Shown here: one piece after another, positions 41,816 through 50,614 of the stretch
Position numbering within the stretch: position 1 is the stretch's first letter
How the letters are laid out: each line of letters starts with the position of its first letter
Assembly: GCF_003583985.1 (NCBI RefSeq)
Contig: NZ_QXML01000001.1
Span: forward strand, 806,001 to 870,000
From: Algoriphagus lacus
Lineage (GTDB): Bacteria; Bacteroidota; Bacteroidia; Cytophagales; Cyclobacteriaceae
Direction of reading: 5' to 3'
Length of the DNA stretch: 64,000 nucleotides
Position numbers and translations under genes: made by a program
Notes under the pieces: generated by a model
Databases searched by the model: none
The model's input: only the letters and a program-made list of their open reading frames with translations
What the model was told of the DNA's origin: nothing

Positions 41816-44800
41816 CAATACGTCCAAATCTCAGTTGCTGCACTGTTTTTCACCACCAAAATCCGATTCTCGTCCAAAATTGAAAACGCGCGAATGTCTC
41901 CATCCAGTTTCAGACCATTTTCTCTGTTGGGACTAAAGGTGAAAGTGCCGTCTCCGTTTCCAATCAGGACTTCGCCATAGCTTGCATCGTATTTACCTAC
42001 TTCAGGTTTCGCCTGAGCGAGATTTCCTCCAAGGATAAGATCCTGCTTCCCGTCTCCGTTGAGATCCAGAACCTGAATCGCGAAAACCCAGGAGCGCTGT
42101 GCCATCGTTGGGAATGACTTCCATTCGAACTTCCCGTTGCCCTGATTGAGCAAAATACCAGACTCCAAGTGATTTACTTCCTGAATGATGGACTTGTCCA
42201 ATACTTCCTTCGGAAAGATATCGCTCAGGGTTTGATTGTTGTAGTCCGCATTCTTGATGTACTTTTTCTTGATGCTCGGGATCTGTTTTTCGAGTTCGTG
42301 TTTGAGCGTGTAGGGCACTTGTACGTTTCCTTCTTTGCGGGTAAAAACATGCTCAATGGCTCCGTTTTGGTCAAAGTCGTTGAGGAAAAGGCTAACAGGA
42401 TGCTCAATATTGGCTTTAAATCGGGTGTTTCTCCCATGATTCCCAAGCGCTAGGTCAGGTAACCCATTGCCGTCAAAATCTCCGACTTCCACCACACGGT
42501 ACCAGCCTTTAAGTCCTGCCAATTCCGGCATTTCGGTCTTTACCAGCTTTCCCGATTGGTTTTTGAAAAAAGTTGGAGCCATCCATTCACCCACCACGAC
42601 CAAATCGTTTTTCCCGTCTCCGTCGTAATCCAATACCTGTGCATCGGTCACCATGCCCAAATCTTTTAATCCAGGCGCGAAGGTTGCCGACTGCTCGGTG
42701 AAGTTGCCTTTGCCGTCATTGACCCAAAGCTGACTGCTTGCCGGTGCACCATAGGTGAAAGGAACCAAGCGTCCGCCCACAAACAAATCAGAAGCACCGT
42801 CTTCGTTGAGGTCCATTACTCTGACCACCGCGCTACTGCCTGTGATTCCCGCAAGCGAGGGTTGATTGCTTTTGGTAAAGCTACCTTTGCCATCATTGAG
42901 GTAAAGGCGATCAGCCAAGTCAGGGGAGGCAAATCCGGATTCATTTCCCCCGGATGTGACAAAAAGATCGAGATCTTTATCCCCGTCCGCATCAAAAAAT
43001 ACGGCATCGGTATCCTCGGAAAGCGCATCTTCCTCAAATGACTTTTGGGGACTTTCCCTGAATTTTCCGGATCGGTCGCCCAAATAGAGCTTTCCGGAAA
43101 AGGTCTTTGCTCCTCCAAAAAACAGGTCATCCAACCCATCCCCATTGACATCTGCTTTGGCAAACGCAGGTCCTTCGGTTGAAAACATGTGGTAGGTCAG
43201 GCGATCCCGGTCAAAATCCACATAGGAATTTTCTGCATGGACAAAATCCAAACCCGGGTTGTCCACTTTGGAAAACTGACCGGGAGCAGGAGTGGCAAAG
43301 AAGGATTTTCCAGCCTGAAGATCAACCGCATCCTCCCATTTCAAAGTCAAAAGTTTTCCAGTGGGCTGATTTTTCAGCTCACTGTATTTTCCGTCCGGCC
43401 AGAGCACTTCAATGGATTCCACCTGCGTAAGTTCTCCCAATCCCAAGGTTAATTTCGGGTCTACCGAAGACTGGAACCCCCTGTTCGGCATTTGCTCCAG
43501 GTAAAAGGATTTTCCTCCCGCTTTCACCCGGATTTGTGTGCCGATGGCTAGGGTGTTTTTTCCTTTTCCTACCAGCTGAAACTGAATGGAATGTTTTTCG
43601 GGATGCAGGGTTTTCCCCTGATTTTTGAAGATTTGGGCAGGATTGTTCACATTGCTGACCACCAGATCAAGGGTTCCGTCATTGTCCAAGTCGCCATAGG
43701 CCGCACCGTTGGAGTGAATGGGCTGCCCCAATCCCCAGTCATCAGCCACATTTTCAAACTTCAGATCTCCGAGGTTGCGGTAGGCATAGTTGGGGATGGG
43801 AGTGATCGGAATCGGATCGATCAGCGCTTTGTAGTCAACGCCTTCCTGAGAGATGATTTTGATCTTTGTTTCCTCATCGTCGATGAAGTTGAGGTAGTCA
43901 AGATCCGTGATGTCCTGGTAGATGCCGTTGGCTACGAACAGATCCCGGAGCCCATCATTGTCCATGTCGAATATCAATGCTCCCCAACTCCAGTCTGTCG
44001 CTTCCATGTTGGCTAGCCTTCCCATTTCGCTGAAGGTGCCGTCACCGTTGTTGATGTGCAGCATGTTGCGGGAAAACTGATAGTGGTAGCCGTGTGTCTT
44101 GTTGAACTGGAATTTGTCCCAGTTTTCGAAAGTGGTCACCTGCTTCAACCGAGCCTGAGGCTCCGGAAGCATGTCTGTCACAAAAATATCCAGCAGTCCG
44201 TCTCCGTTGATGTCGGCAATGTCTGCACCCATCGATGCTGCACTGATTGAGCGCATGGCCGTCTCCAAGGATTCCGTGAATGTGCCATCCTGATTGTTGA
44301 TATAGAGGTAGTCTTTTTCAAAAAAGTCATTCGAAATAAAGATGTCTGGCCAGGTGTCCTGATTGACATCACCGATGGTGATTCCCAAACCAAATCCGAT
44401 CACCGAACCATAGATTCCGGCAGCCTCGCTGACATCGGTGAATTTTTCCCCGTCATTTCGGAAAAGTTTGTCTCCTCCGACCGGATCGCGTTTGATCCGC
44501 TCATTTTGCATTTTGTTGAAGGTGCCAATGGCTTGGTAGCTGTTGTTGAGGAGGTACACATCCAAGTCCCCGTCCTTGTCATAGTCGAAAAAGACGGCAT
44601 GAGTGGAGAAACCCTGATCAGCAAGACCATAAGCTTCCGCCTGCTCTTTGAATGTTCCGTCACCTTGGTTGATGAAGAGTTCGTTTTGCTTATTGTCACC
44701 GGAAATGTCCCCGGAATTGCAAACGTAGATGTCCATCCAGCCATCCCCATTGACATCCGCCATGGCCACGCCTGTACTCCATGCACGGGTTCCTGCTACT

Positions 44801-45117
44801 CCAGCTTTATCGGTGACATCCTCAAACTTGAAATCGCCTTTGTTTAAATAAAGCTTGTTGGGGCCGAGATTTGCCGTGAAATAGAGATCTGCCAGTCCAT
44901 CGTTGTTCACATCCCCAATGGCTACACCACCTCCATTGTAATAATTTCGGTAGGTGAACACATTGAATTCCTCGTCAAAGCTCAGGTCATTTCGAAAGTC
45001 AACCCCCGAACTGGTCGCTGGAATTTCTTCGAAAAGCGTGGCTTTTTTTTCCTTTTCTTTCTGGGTACAGGAAAAAATCAAACTCAGAAAAAGAAGACTG
45101 GCAAGGTAGTTTTTCAT
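41815..45117 (-). CDS. FG-GAP/VCBS repeat lipoprotein with ASPIC/UnbV domain (second copy)
   Basis: The 1100-residue protein has a lipoprotein signal with Cys17 (LIFSC). About 14 FG-GAP/VCBS calcium-loop motifs run along it (DVNNDGLADLYF, DVNGDGWMDIYV, DINGDGLLDIFV, DMDNDGLRDLFV, DLNGDGKQDLIL and others), with the ASPIC/UnbV segment (AIGTQIRVK, NRGFQSSVDP, ESIEVLWPDG) in the middle. It is collinear with the copies at 38531 and 45751 in domain order, repeat order and length, so all three derive from tandem duplication followed by divergence. It is coupled to the third copy by a one-base stop/start overlap. Role is probably extracellular ligand binding; not established. Confidence 0.88.
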   Translation of the reverse strand: MKNYLASLLFLSLIFSCTQKEKEKKATLFEEIPATSSGVDFRNDLSFDEEFNVFTYRNYYNGGGVAIGDVNNDGLADLYFTANLGPNKLYLNKGDFKFEDVTDKAGVAGTRAWSTGVAMADVNGDGWMDIYVCNSGDISGDNKQNELFINQGDGTFKEQAEAYGLADQGFSTHAVFFDYDKDGDLDVYLLNNSYQAIGTFNKMQNERIKRDPVGGDKLFRNDGEKFTDVSEAAGIYGSVIGFGLGITIGDVNQDTWPDIFISNDFFEKDYLYINNQDGTFTESLETAMRSISAASMGADIADINGDGLLDIFVTDMLPEPQARLKQVTTFENWDKFQFNKTHGYHYQFSRNMLHINNGDGTFSEMGRLANMEATDWSWGALIFDMDNDGLRDLFVANGIYQDITDLDYLNFIDDEETKIKIISQEGVDYKALIDPIPITPIPNYAYRNLGDLKFENVADDWGLGQPIHSNGAAYGDLDNDGTLDLVVSNVNNPAQIFKNQGKTLHPEKHSIQFQLVGKGKNTLAIGTQIRVKAGGKSFYLEQMPNRGFQSSVDPKLTLGLGELTQVESIEVLWPDGKYSELKNQPTGKLLTLKWEDAVDLQAGKSFFATPAPGQFSKVDNPGLDFVHAENSYVDFDRDRLTYHMFSTEGPAFAKADVNGDGLDDLFFGGAKTFSGKLYLGDRSGKFRESPQKSFEEDALSEDTDAVFFDADGDKDLDLFVTSGGNESGFASPDLADRLYLNDGKGSFTKSNQPSLAGITGSSAVVRVMDLNEDGASDLFVGGRLVPFTYGAPASSQLWVNDGKGNFTEQSATFAPGLKDLGMVTDAQVLDYDGDGKNDLVVVGEWMAPTFFKNQSGKLVKTEMPELAGLKGWYRVVEVGDFDGNGLPDLALGNHGRNTRFKANIEHPVSLFLNDFDQNGAIEHVFTRKEGNVQVPYTLKHELEKQIPSIKKKYIKNADYNNQTLSDIFPKEVLDKSIIQEVNHLESGILLNQGNGKFEWKSFPTMAQRSWVFAIQVLDLNGDGKQDLILGGNLAQAKPEVGKYDASYGEVLIGNGDGTFTFSPNRENGLKLDGDIRAFSILDENRILVVKNSAATEIWTY

Positions 45118-45200
45118 AGGATTAATATTCTCTTAAAGCGGCCATTTTGAATTACCTTGATAATCATCTCCCATTGAGAGAATGACTTCTCGTAGGTATT

Positions 45201-45782
45201 TTATGAGGCTTTGATCCCTTTTAATTTTTTCTCAATCGGAAGGTCAGAAATTTCTGCCCTAACGACGGAGATATGTTTTTTGAAAATCCGGATTCTTCGA
45301 TTGCCGTCGATTTTAACGAAGGCAATCTGGCTTTTGTCCTCGTTGGTCACCTCGATGAAACCGGGACCATACCATTCTTCAAACAGCTTCACCACATCTT
45401 CACGAAGCTTTTCTGCAGTGAGATCTTCATTCCAGGGTGCCCAGGCGTCGTAGGTGAATTCCACCGGCATCAGGTAGATTTTATCTTCTTCAAATTTTGG
45501 ATAAAACCGCATTCTGGCGGGATTTCCCGAGGGCATTTTCGCTTGATATTCTACAGAAAGCTCGGTCGGGCCATTGGTAAGCAATCCCTTCTTGTTCAGT
45601 GCCCAACAGGTTTCAAAAAAATCCTTTTGGCTCATACCAAACTTCAGTCCAAGGAAAATATCATTGACCACTTTTCCTGAGGCAAGCTGTTCCGACTCCA
45701 TTTTTTCGTATGGAGATTGACAGGCGAAGACTAGTGTAAAGAGCAGAATACTAACGTATTTCAAAAACGAGCGGTGTTTCAT
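45201..45782 (-). CDS. Small lipoprotein of unknown function inside the VCBS array
   Basis: The 193-residue protein has a lipoprotein signal with Cys21 (LVFAC). The mature part has GLKFGMSQKDFFETCWALNKKG near residue 45 (cited as GLKFGMSQKDFF and CWALNKKG), then short strands YQAKMPSGNPARMRFYP and KIYLMPVEFTYDAWAPW and a final FVKIDGNRRIRIFKKHISVVR. I recognise no named family; a periplasmic alpha/beta domain similar to small SmpA/OmlA-like or immunity-type lipoproteins is possible. Its start overlaps the end of the first VCBS gene by 32 bases, so it belongs to the array. It is the only short gene in it. Confidence 0.72.
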   Translation of the reverse strand: MKHRSFLKYVSILLFTLVFACQSPYEKMESEQLASGKVVNDIFLGLKFGMSQKDFFETCWALNKKGLLTNGPTELSVEYQAKMPSGNPARMRFYPKFEEDKIYLMPVEFTYDAWAPWNEDLTAEKLREDVVKLFEEWYGPGFIEVTNEDKSQIAFVKIDGNRRIRIFKKHISVVRAEISDLPIEKKLKGIKAS

Positions 45783-48700
45783 TATTTCTTAAAACGACTA
45801 AGTTTGGTTTGTTTTCAATATTGATTTGAATCATGCTTCGGATCTCTCCAGGGACAAACAGTCCGCTTTGTTCGGGAAGCATTGTTTTCCATTGATTGGT
45901 TGCAAGGGGTTCCAGGACCCAACCATAACTTCCCAGTTGAGAACCGAGTTCCGGCTTGATCCGACTTTGATTTCCTCCAAAGATCAAATAGGGAAGTCCT
46001 GATTTACTTGCCATTGCCAAGATCGAATGCACCGGCGCAGACTGAATTTCAATCGGTAACGGAGTAGAACTGAACTGTCCATTTCCTGCATTGATCCAGA
46101 GCGTAGTTTCCAGGGTATGAGCACGCAAAGTTAAAGAATTTGCCCAAACAGCCTCCGGGAAAAGCTCCTCCAAGGTCTTATTTTGGTAGGATTCATAGGT
46201 GAGAAGCTGTTTGCGCAAAGAGGGGATTTGCCGAATGAGAGCTGGCTTTAGGATCCAGGGAATGGTTTTTTGATTTTCGTATTGAGAAAGTAGGTGATCC
46301 AGGGCTCCGTTTTGATCAAAGTCATTGACAATCATCCGCAACTCGGAAGTCTCCGAGGTTCTCAGCCGAGTATTCAATCCCTGATTTCCGGCTAGAATAT
46401 CCGGCTTTCCGTCTCCATTCACGTCTTTGACGAGCAGGCAGTTCCAAAGCCCTTGTGTATTTTCAAATCCAAAAGCGGAAGTTTTTTCCAGCATTTTTCC
46501 CTTCGAAAAAGAAAAAATGCGAATGGACATCCACTCACCTGCCAGAATAAGCTCTGCTTTTCCATCTCCGTCCAAATCCTCCAGAGCTCCGGAAGTCAAC
46601 AAACCCAGTTTGGTGAGTTCGGCATTCAGTTGGGCAGCAATTTCCTTGAAATTTCCCCGACCGTCATTTTCCCATACCTGTAAGCCTGTCGGTATTCCAT
46701 AAGCAAAGGGAACGGAACGGGTTCCTGAGAGCAGATCCAAATCGCCGTCTTCATCCAGATCATAGGAAAGAAGGAATGAAGTTGGAGTTGGCGAGAAGGC
46801 CTGAGCTGATTTTTTGAAGATGCCTTTTCCGTCGTTAAGGTAGAGTCGGTCGGAATAGTTTCCGGAATAATCCGGGAATTCGATCCCTCCACTTCCCACG
46901 ATCAAATCCGGAAAGGTGTCGCCATTTGCATCAAAGAAGTGAGCCGTCACGTCTTCCGAAATGCTGTCCTCTGCGAAGGGGGAATTTTTTGGGTTGGAAA
47001 ATTCCCCATTGGATTTTTGAAGCAGCAATTCTGAAGCCTGACCTTTTGCACCGGGAATAAACAAGTCTTCCTGTCCGTCTCCGTTGACATCTGCTTTGGC
47101 CGCTTTTGGGCCTTCATTGCTGATCATCCAAAATCGGAGCCTGTCCCGATCAAAGTCGATAAAGTCACTTTCCCGATGCCGGAATGGAATGATGGTTTCC
47201 GATTGTTGGAAGAGGGGATTGGTGACAAGGTTTGGTTTTTCCCAACTAACGGCATCCGATCCGGGGGAAAGCTTCAAGGTTTGGTTGGTTTCGACGCCGG
47301 TTAGCATGGTGATTTTTCCCTCAGGCCAAAGGATTTGGAGCGAATCCAATCGGGTAATGGACCCCAAGCCAAGATGAATTCTGGGATCCACGGAGGACAT
47401 GTAGCCTTTTACCGGCTGGTATTCCTGGAAGAAAGTTTGATTTGCTGCAAAAGCTGTCACTTTCGCGCCAAAGGCTTTTCCCAAGTCCAGCGTCAGGTAA
47501 TTCCCTTTCTTGGATTCCGAACTGGTATTTTGATAGAGAAAGGTTCGCTCGTTCAGGTTGTTGACCACCAGATCGAGATCACCGTCATTGTCCAGATCCC
47601 CGTAGGCCGAACCGGTGCTGAAAGTCAGTTGATCCAAACCCAGATTTCCGGCCTGATTTTCAAACTTCCAATTGCCGCCGTTTTTGAACAGAAAGTTTTG
47701 CTGTGGGATAGAGGGGAAGGCGTCTATCATTTTTGTCACCAAAACGGAGTCTTTTCGGAAAGCCTCCACGTTCTCCTGGTTATTGGCATAAAAATCCACA
47801 AAGTCGAAATCGGTGAGGTCTTTGACAATCCCGTTAGCCACGAAAATATCCTTCATGCCGTCATTGTCTGCGTCAAAAATCAGGGCTCCCCAACTCCAGT
47901 CTGTGGCTTCCACTCCAGCCAATCTTGCGATTTCAGTAAAAACCGGTGTGTCGGTTCCGGGTCTGAATCCCAGGTTCCGTTGCAGTGTGTTTCGGGTAAA
48001 CTGATGGTGATATCCGGCGTTGACATTTTTCTGATATTTATCCCAATCTTCAAAAGGGGTTTTAGTTTTGACCCTTGCCAAATCATGAGGGAGCATTTCA
48101 GTCACGAAGATATCTGGCCGGGTATCGTTGTCCAGATCCGCGATGTCGGCCCCCATACTTCCCATGCTGATTTCGGGCAAAACGTCAGGAAGAATCTCTG
48201 AGAATGTGCCGTCTTGATTGTTTAGGTAGAGGTAGTCCCGTTCAAAAAAATCATTGGATACGTAAAGATCCGGCCAGTTGTCCCGATTCAAATCTGCCAC
48301 CGTTACCCCAAGCCCATATCCAATCGCGCTGCCATAGATTCCAGCTTGCTCGGAGATGTCGATAAACCTGTCCCCGTCATTTCTGAACAGTTTATTTCCG
48401 CCTTCCGGATCGCGGATTTCCCGCTGTCCTTCCCGTAAATCATAGATTCCTACCGACCGGCCTGAATTGCTCAGGAGATACATGTCCAAATCTCCGTCTT
48501 TGTCCAAGTCAAAAAAAACGGCGTGCTGAGAGAGCCCGGTTTCAGCTAGTCCAAATTCGTTCGATTTTTCGGAAAAAGTGAGATTTCCGGAATTGATGAA
48601 CAATTCATTGTGACGCTTTTCTCCTCCGGAAGGCCCGGATTTGCAGACGTAAATATCCAGAAGTCCGTCGCCGTTGACATCGGCCATGCTGACTCCGGTG

Positions 48701-49038
48701 GACCAATAGCCGGTGGAGTTTAGCCCAGCTTGATCGGTAATGTCTTTGAATTTCAGGTTTCCCTGATTTAGGTAGAGTTTGTTGGAGGTTTGGTTGCCAG
48801 CTAGAAAAATGTCGGTCAATCCGTCGTTGTTGATATCCCCAAGAGCTACTCCAGCTCCGTTGTAAAAATTTCGAAAAGTGTAGGGATTCACTTTTTCGGT
48901 ATAGGAAAGTTCATTCCTGAAGGTAATACCTGATTCGGATTCTGAGAGAAGCCGAAAAAGGGGCTCAGTAGTGTTGGATTCCTTTTGACAGGAAAAGTGT
49001 GAAAGAAACAGGAGAACAAATACGTTCTTTAGCTTCAT
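45751..49038 (-). CDS. FG-GAP/VCBS repeat lipoprotein with ASPIC/UnbV domain (first copy)
   Basis: The start was set at MKLKNVFVLLFLSHFSC, giving a lipoprotein signal with Cys17; an upstream in-frame Met would precede it by 13 residues. The 1095-residue protein has about 13 calcium-loop motifs (DINNDGLTDIFL, DVNGDGLLDIYV, DLDKDGDLDMYL, DADNDGMKDIFV, DVNGDGQEDLFI, DVNGDGKPDILA) and a central ASPIC/UnbV-like segment (FGAKVTAFA, KGYMSSVDP, DSLQILWPEG). It is the first of the three collinear copies after susD. A strong terminator hairpin lies between susD and this start, so its expression depends on readthrough or an internal promoter. Confidence 0.88.
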   Translation of the reverse strand: MKLKNVFVLLFLSHFSCQKESNTTEPLFRLLSESESGITFRNELSYTEKVNPYTFRNFYNGAGVALGDINNDGLTDIFLAGNQTSNKLYLNQGNLKFKDITDQAGLNSTGYWSTGVSMADVNGDGLLDIYVCKSGPSGGEKRHNELFINSGNLTFSEKSNEFGLAETGLSQHAVFFDLDKDGDLDMYLLSNSGRSVGIYDLREGQREIRDPEGGNKLFRNDGDRFIDISEQAGIYGSAIGYGLGVTVADLNRDNWPDLYVSNDFFERDYLYLNNQDGTFSEILPDVLPEISMGSMGADIADLDNDTRPDIFVTEMLPHDLARVKTKTPFEDWDKYQKNVNAGYHHQFTRNTLQRNLGFRPGTDTPVFTEIARLAGVEATDWSWGALIFDADNDGMKDIFVANGIVKDLTDFDFVDFYANNQENVEAFRKDSVLVTKMIDAFPSIPQQNFLFKNGGNWKFENQAGNLGLDQLTFSTGSAYGDLDNDGDLDLVVNNLNERTFLYQNTSSESKKGNYLTLDLGKAFGAKVTAFAANQTFFQEYQPVKGYMSSVDPRIHLGLGSITRLDSLQILWPEGKITMLTGVETNQTLKLSPGSDAVSWEKPNLVTNPLFQQSETIIPFRHRESDFIDFDRDRLRFWMISNEGPKAAKADVNGDGQEDLFIPGAKGQASELLLQKSNGEFSNPKNSPFAEDSISEDVTAHFFDANGDTFPDLIVGSGGIEFPDYSGNYSDRLYLNDGKGIFKKSAQAFSPTPTSFLLSYDLDEDGDLDLLSGTRSVPFAYGIPTGLQVWENDGRGNFKEIAAQLNAELTKLGLLTSGALEDLDGDGKAELILAGEWMSIRIFSFSKGKMLEKTSAFGFENTQGLWNCLLVKDVNGDGKPDILAGNQGLNTRLRTSETSELRMIVNDFDQNGALDHLLSQYENQKTIPWILKPALIRQIPSLRKQLLTYESYQNKTLEELFPEAVWANSLTLRAHTLETTLWINAGNGQFSSTPLPIEIQSAPVHSILAMASKSGLPYLIFGGNQSRIKPELGSQLGSYGWVLEPLATNQWKTMLPEQSGLFVPGEIRSMIQINIENKPNLVVLRNNETPLVFEIR

Positions 49039-49049
49039 GGTAGTTGGGT

Positions 49050-49084
49050 AAAAAAAAGGAAGTGTACCGAAGCACACTTCCTTT
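49050..49084 (-). terminator. Terminator or attenuator between susD and the first VCBS gene
   Basis: Perfect 11-bp arms AAAGGAAGTGT (49055-49065) and ACACTTCCTTT (49074-49084) around an 8-base loop. On the minus strand the stem is followed by a run of seven or eight T. It lies 20 bases after the susD stop and ends 12 bases before the first VCBS start, so it can stop most transcripts after susCD. Confidence 0.88.
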
Positions 49085-49104
49085 CAAAATTAATTCAGTA
49101 TGGA

Positions 49105-50595
49105 TTAATAACCTGGATTTTGTTTCAAAGCCGGGTTAGCATTGATCTGGTTTTGAGGGATTGGGAACAATGCTCTGAATGGCTGAGAAGCCTGCTTCTC
49201 CCACCAAGGCAAATTCCACTTTCCAAAACGGATCAGGTCAGTTCTTCTGCTTGCCTCTGCAAACATTTCAAAACCTCTCTCATCGAAGATGTTATCCAAT
49301 GTAAGCGTTGTGTATTCGCTCACATTTGCTCTTTTTCTGATCTGGTTGATTGCAGTCAATGCGGCAGCAGTTTTTCCCTGACGGAAAGCAGCTTCTGCTT
49401 TGATCAGGATGATGTCTCCCAAACGGATCAACGGATAATCGTTGTTCAAGCTGGAAGCTGCACCTGATGCAAATTCGAATTTACCTACCCTTACACCCGC
49501 TTGTCTGAAGGCATTTGGTGCCAACATGTTGATTTGAGGAGTGAAAGTCAGTGGCTGACCATCCGGATCAGTTGCTTCAGCTGAGATATCGTTCAGTCTA
49601 GTTCCGTCAGAAGCAAACTGAGGACCTTCAAGGAAGGAATTCTTTCTTACATCTTTGTCATCAAATTTGTTGTAGAATTCTTCCAATGAAGCATAACCAT
49701 TCCAAGGCTGTTCCTGAAGGTTATATGTTCTTTGGCTCAGGTAGTGCAAAGTCATCTGAGGAAGGTTAAATCCACCTGCGTTGTTCTGATCATAAGGAAG
49801 AGTCAGAATGTTTTCAGTTGAACCACCGTTACGCTCGGAGAAGTTAGCAAAGAAGTTTGAAGACAAAGAATACTTACCGCTGTTGATTACTGCATCCGCA
49901 GCAGCTTCAGCTTCAGCCCACTTTGGTGTACCGGTGTAAATTCCGGCATTCAAGTAAAGCTTTGCCAGCATCGCCTGAGCAGTGTAGTAGTTTACAGTGG
50001 TTTTGGTATCCTCTTTCACCAGTTGATCCATGTTGTCCTTGATCGATTTCTCGATGAAAGCAAAAACTTCGGCTCTGGTGTTGTTGGTAGGATTACCGCC
50101 AATGGAGGTTTCTTCAATGATTGGAACGTTACCGAAAGAGTCGATTAGCCAAAGGTAAACCAATGCTCTAAGCACCTTCAATTCAGCATTCAAAGCAGCC
50201 ACATCCGGATATTGAATCAACAGGTTGTTGATTTCACCAATTGCAGAATAGCAATAGTTCCAGGAGTTGTTGAATGATTCTTCCTGTGGATTCCAAGTGT
50301 GTCTGTGCATTCTGATCCACTGACCACCGTCTTCCCAGTCAGCACCTTTTTGAGGAATAGCCATTTCGTCTGAAGACACTTCCTGAATTGACCAAATACT
50401 GTTATGGCCACCCCAAGAACCTACAATACGAGAGTAAGCAGAAGCTTTAAGGACATTAATCAAATTTGGGTTGGTGCTATTTGCAATATCCTCCGATGTC
50501 ACCCCGTCCAATACCTCCTGCTCCAGTTCTTGACATGCACCCACGGCGAAAACCAATGGGAGCATCAAACAGATTTTACTAATTGATTTAAACAT
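49105..50595 (-). CDS. SusD/RagB family nutrient-binding outer membrane lipoprotein
   Basis: The 496-residue protein has a lipoprotein signal with Cys21 (VGAC) followed by QELEQE. It has the SusD layout: helical TPR-like segments (ELKVLRALVYLWLIDSFGNVP, cited as LKVLRALVYLWLIDSFGNVP; then AQAMLAKLYLNAG), a central loop region, and the C-terminal RLGDIILIKAEAAFRQGKTAAALTAIN with the ending ERGFEMFAEASRRTDLIRFGKW (cited in part). SusD lipoproteins close over SusC barrels as lids and bind the incoming ligand. The gene lies 19 bases after susC, so they are coexpressed; the transported ligand is unknown. Confidence 0.93.
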   Translation of the reverse strand: MFKSISKICLMLPLVFAVGACQELEQEVLDGVTSEDIANSTNPNLINVLKASAYSRIVGSWGGHNSIWSIQEVSSDEMAIPQKGADWEDGGQWIRMHRHTWNPQEESFNNSWNYCYSAIGEINNLLIQYPDVAALNAELKVLRALVYLWLIDSFGNVPIIEETSIGGNPTNNTRAEVFAFIEKSIKDNMDQLVKEDTKTTVNYYTAQAMLAKLYLNAGIYTGTPKWAEAEAAADAVINSGKYSLSSNFFANFSERNGGSTENILTLPYDQNNAGGFNLPQMTLHYLSQRTYNLQEQPWNGYASLEEFYNKFDDKDVRKNSFLEGPQFASDGTRLNDISAEATDPDGQPLTFTPQINMLAPNAFRQAGVRVGKFEFASGAASSLNNDYPLIRLGDIILIKAEAAFRQGKTAAALTAINQIRKRANVSEYTTLTLDNIFDERGFEMFAEASRRTDLIRFGKWNLPWWEKQASQPFRALFPIPQNQINANPALKQNPGY

Positions 50596-50614
50596 ATCTG
50601 TAGAATTTGATCGG

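Noticed and set aside
47335-48201. 288-residue plus-strand open frame opposite the first VCBS gene
   Set aside because: Antisense shadow of the Asp/Gly-rich calcium-loop repeats, which read as Val/Ile/His-rich sequence on the other strand.
38531-49038. The VCBS repeat region as a CRISPR or tandem DNA repeat
   Set aside because: The periodicity comes from protein calcium loops with degenerate DNA; there are no identical direct repeats or spacers.
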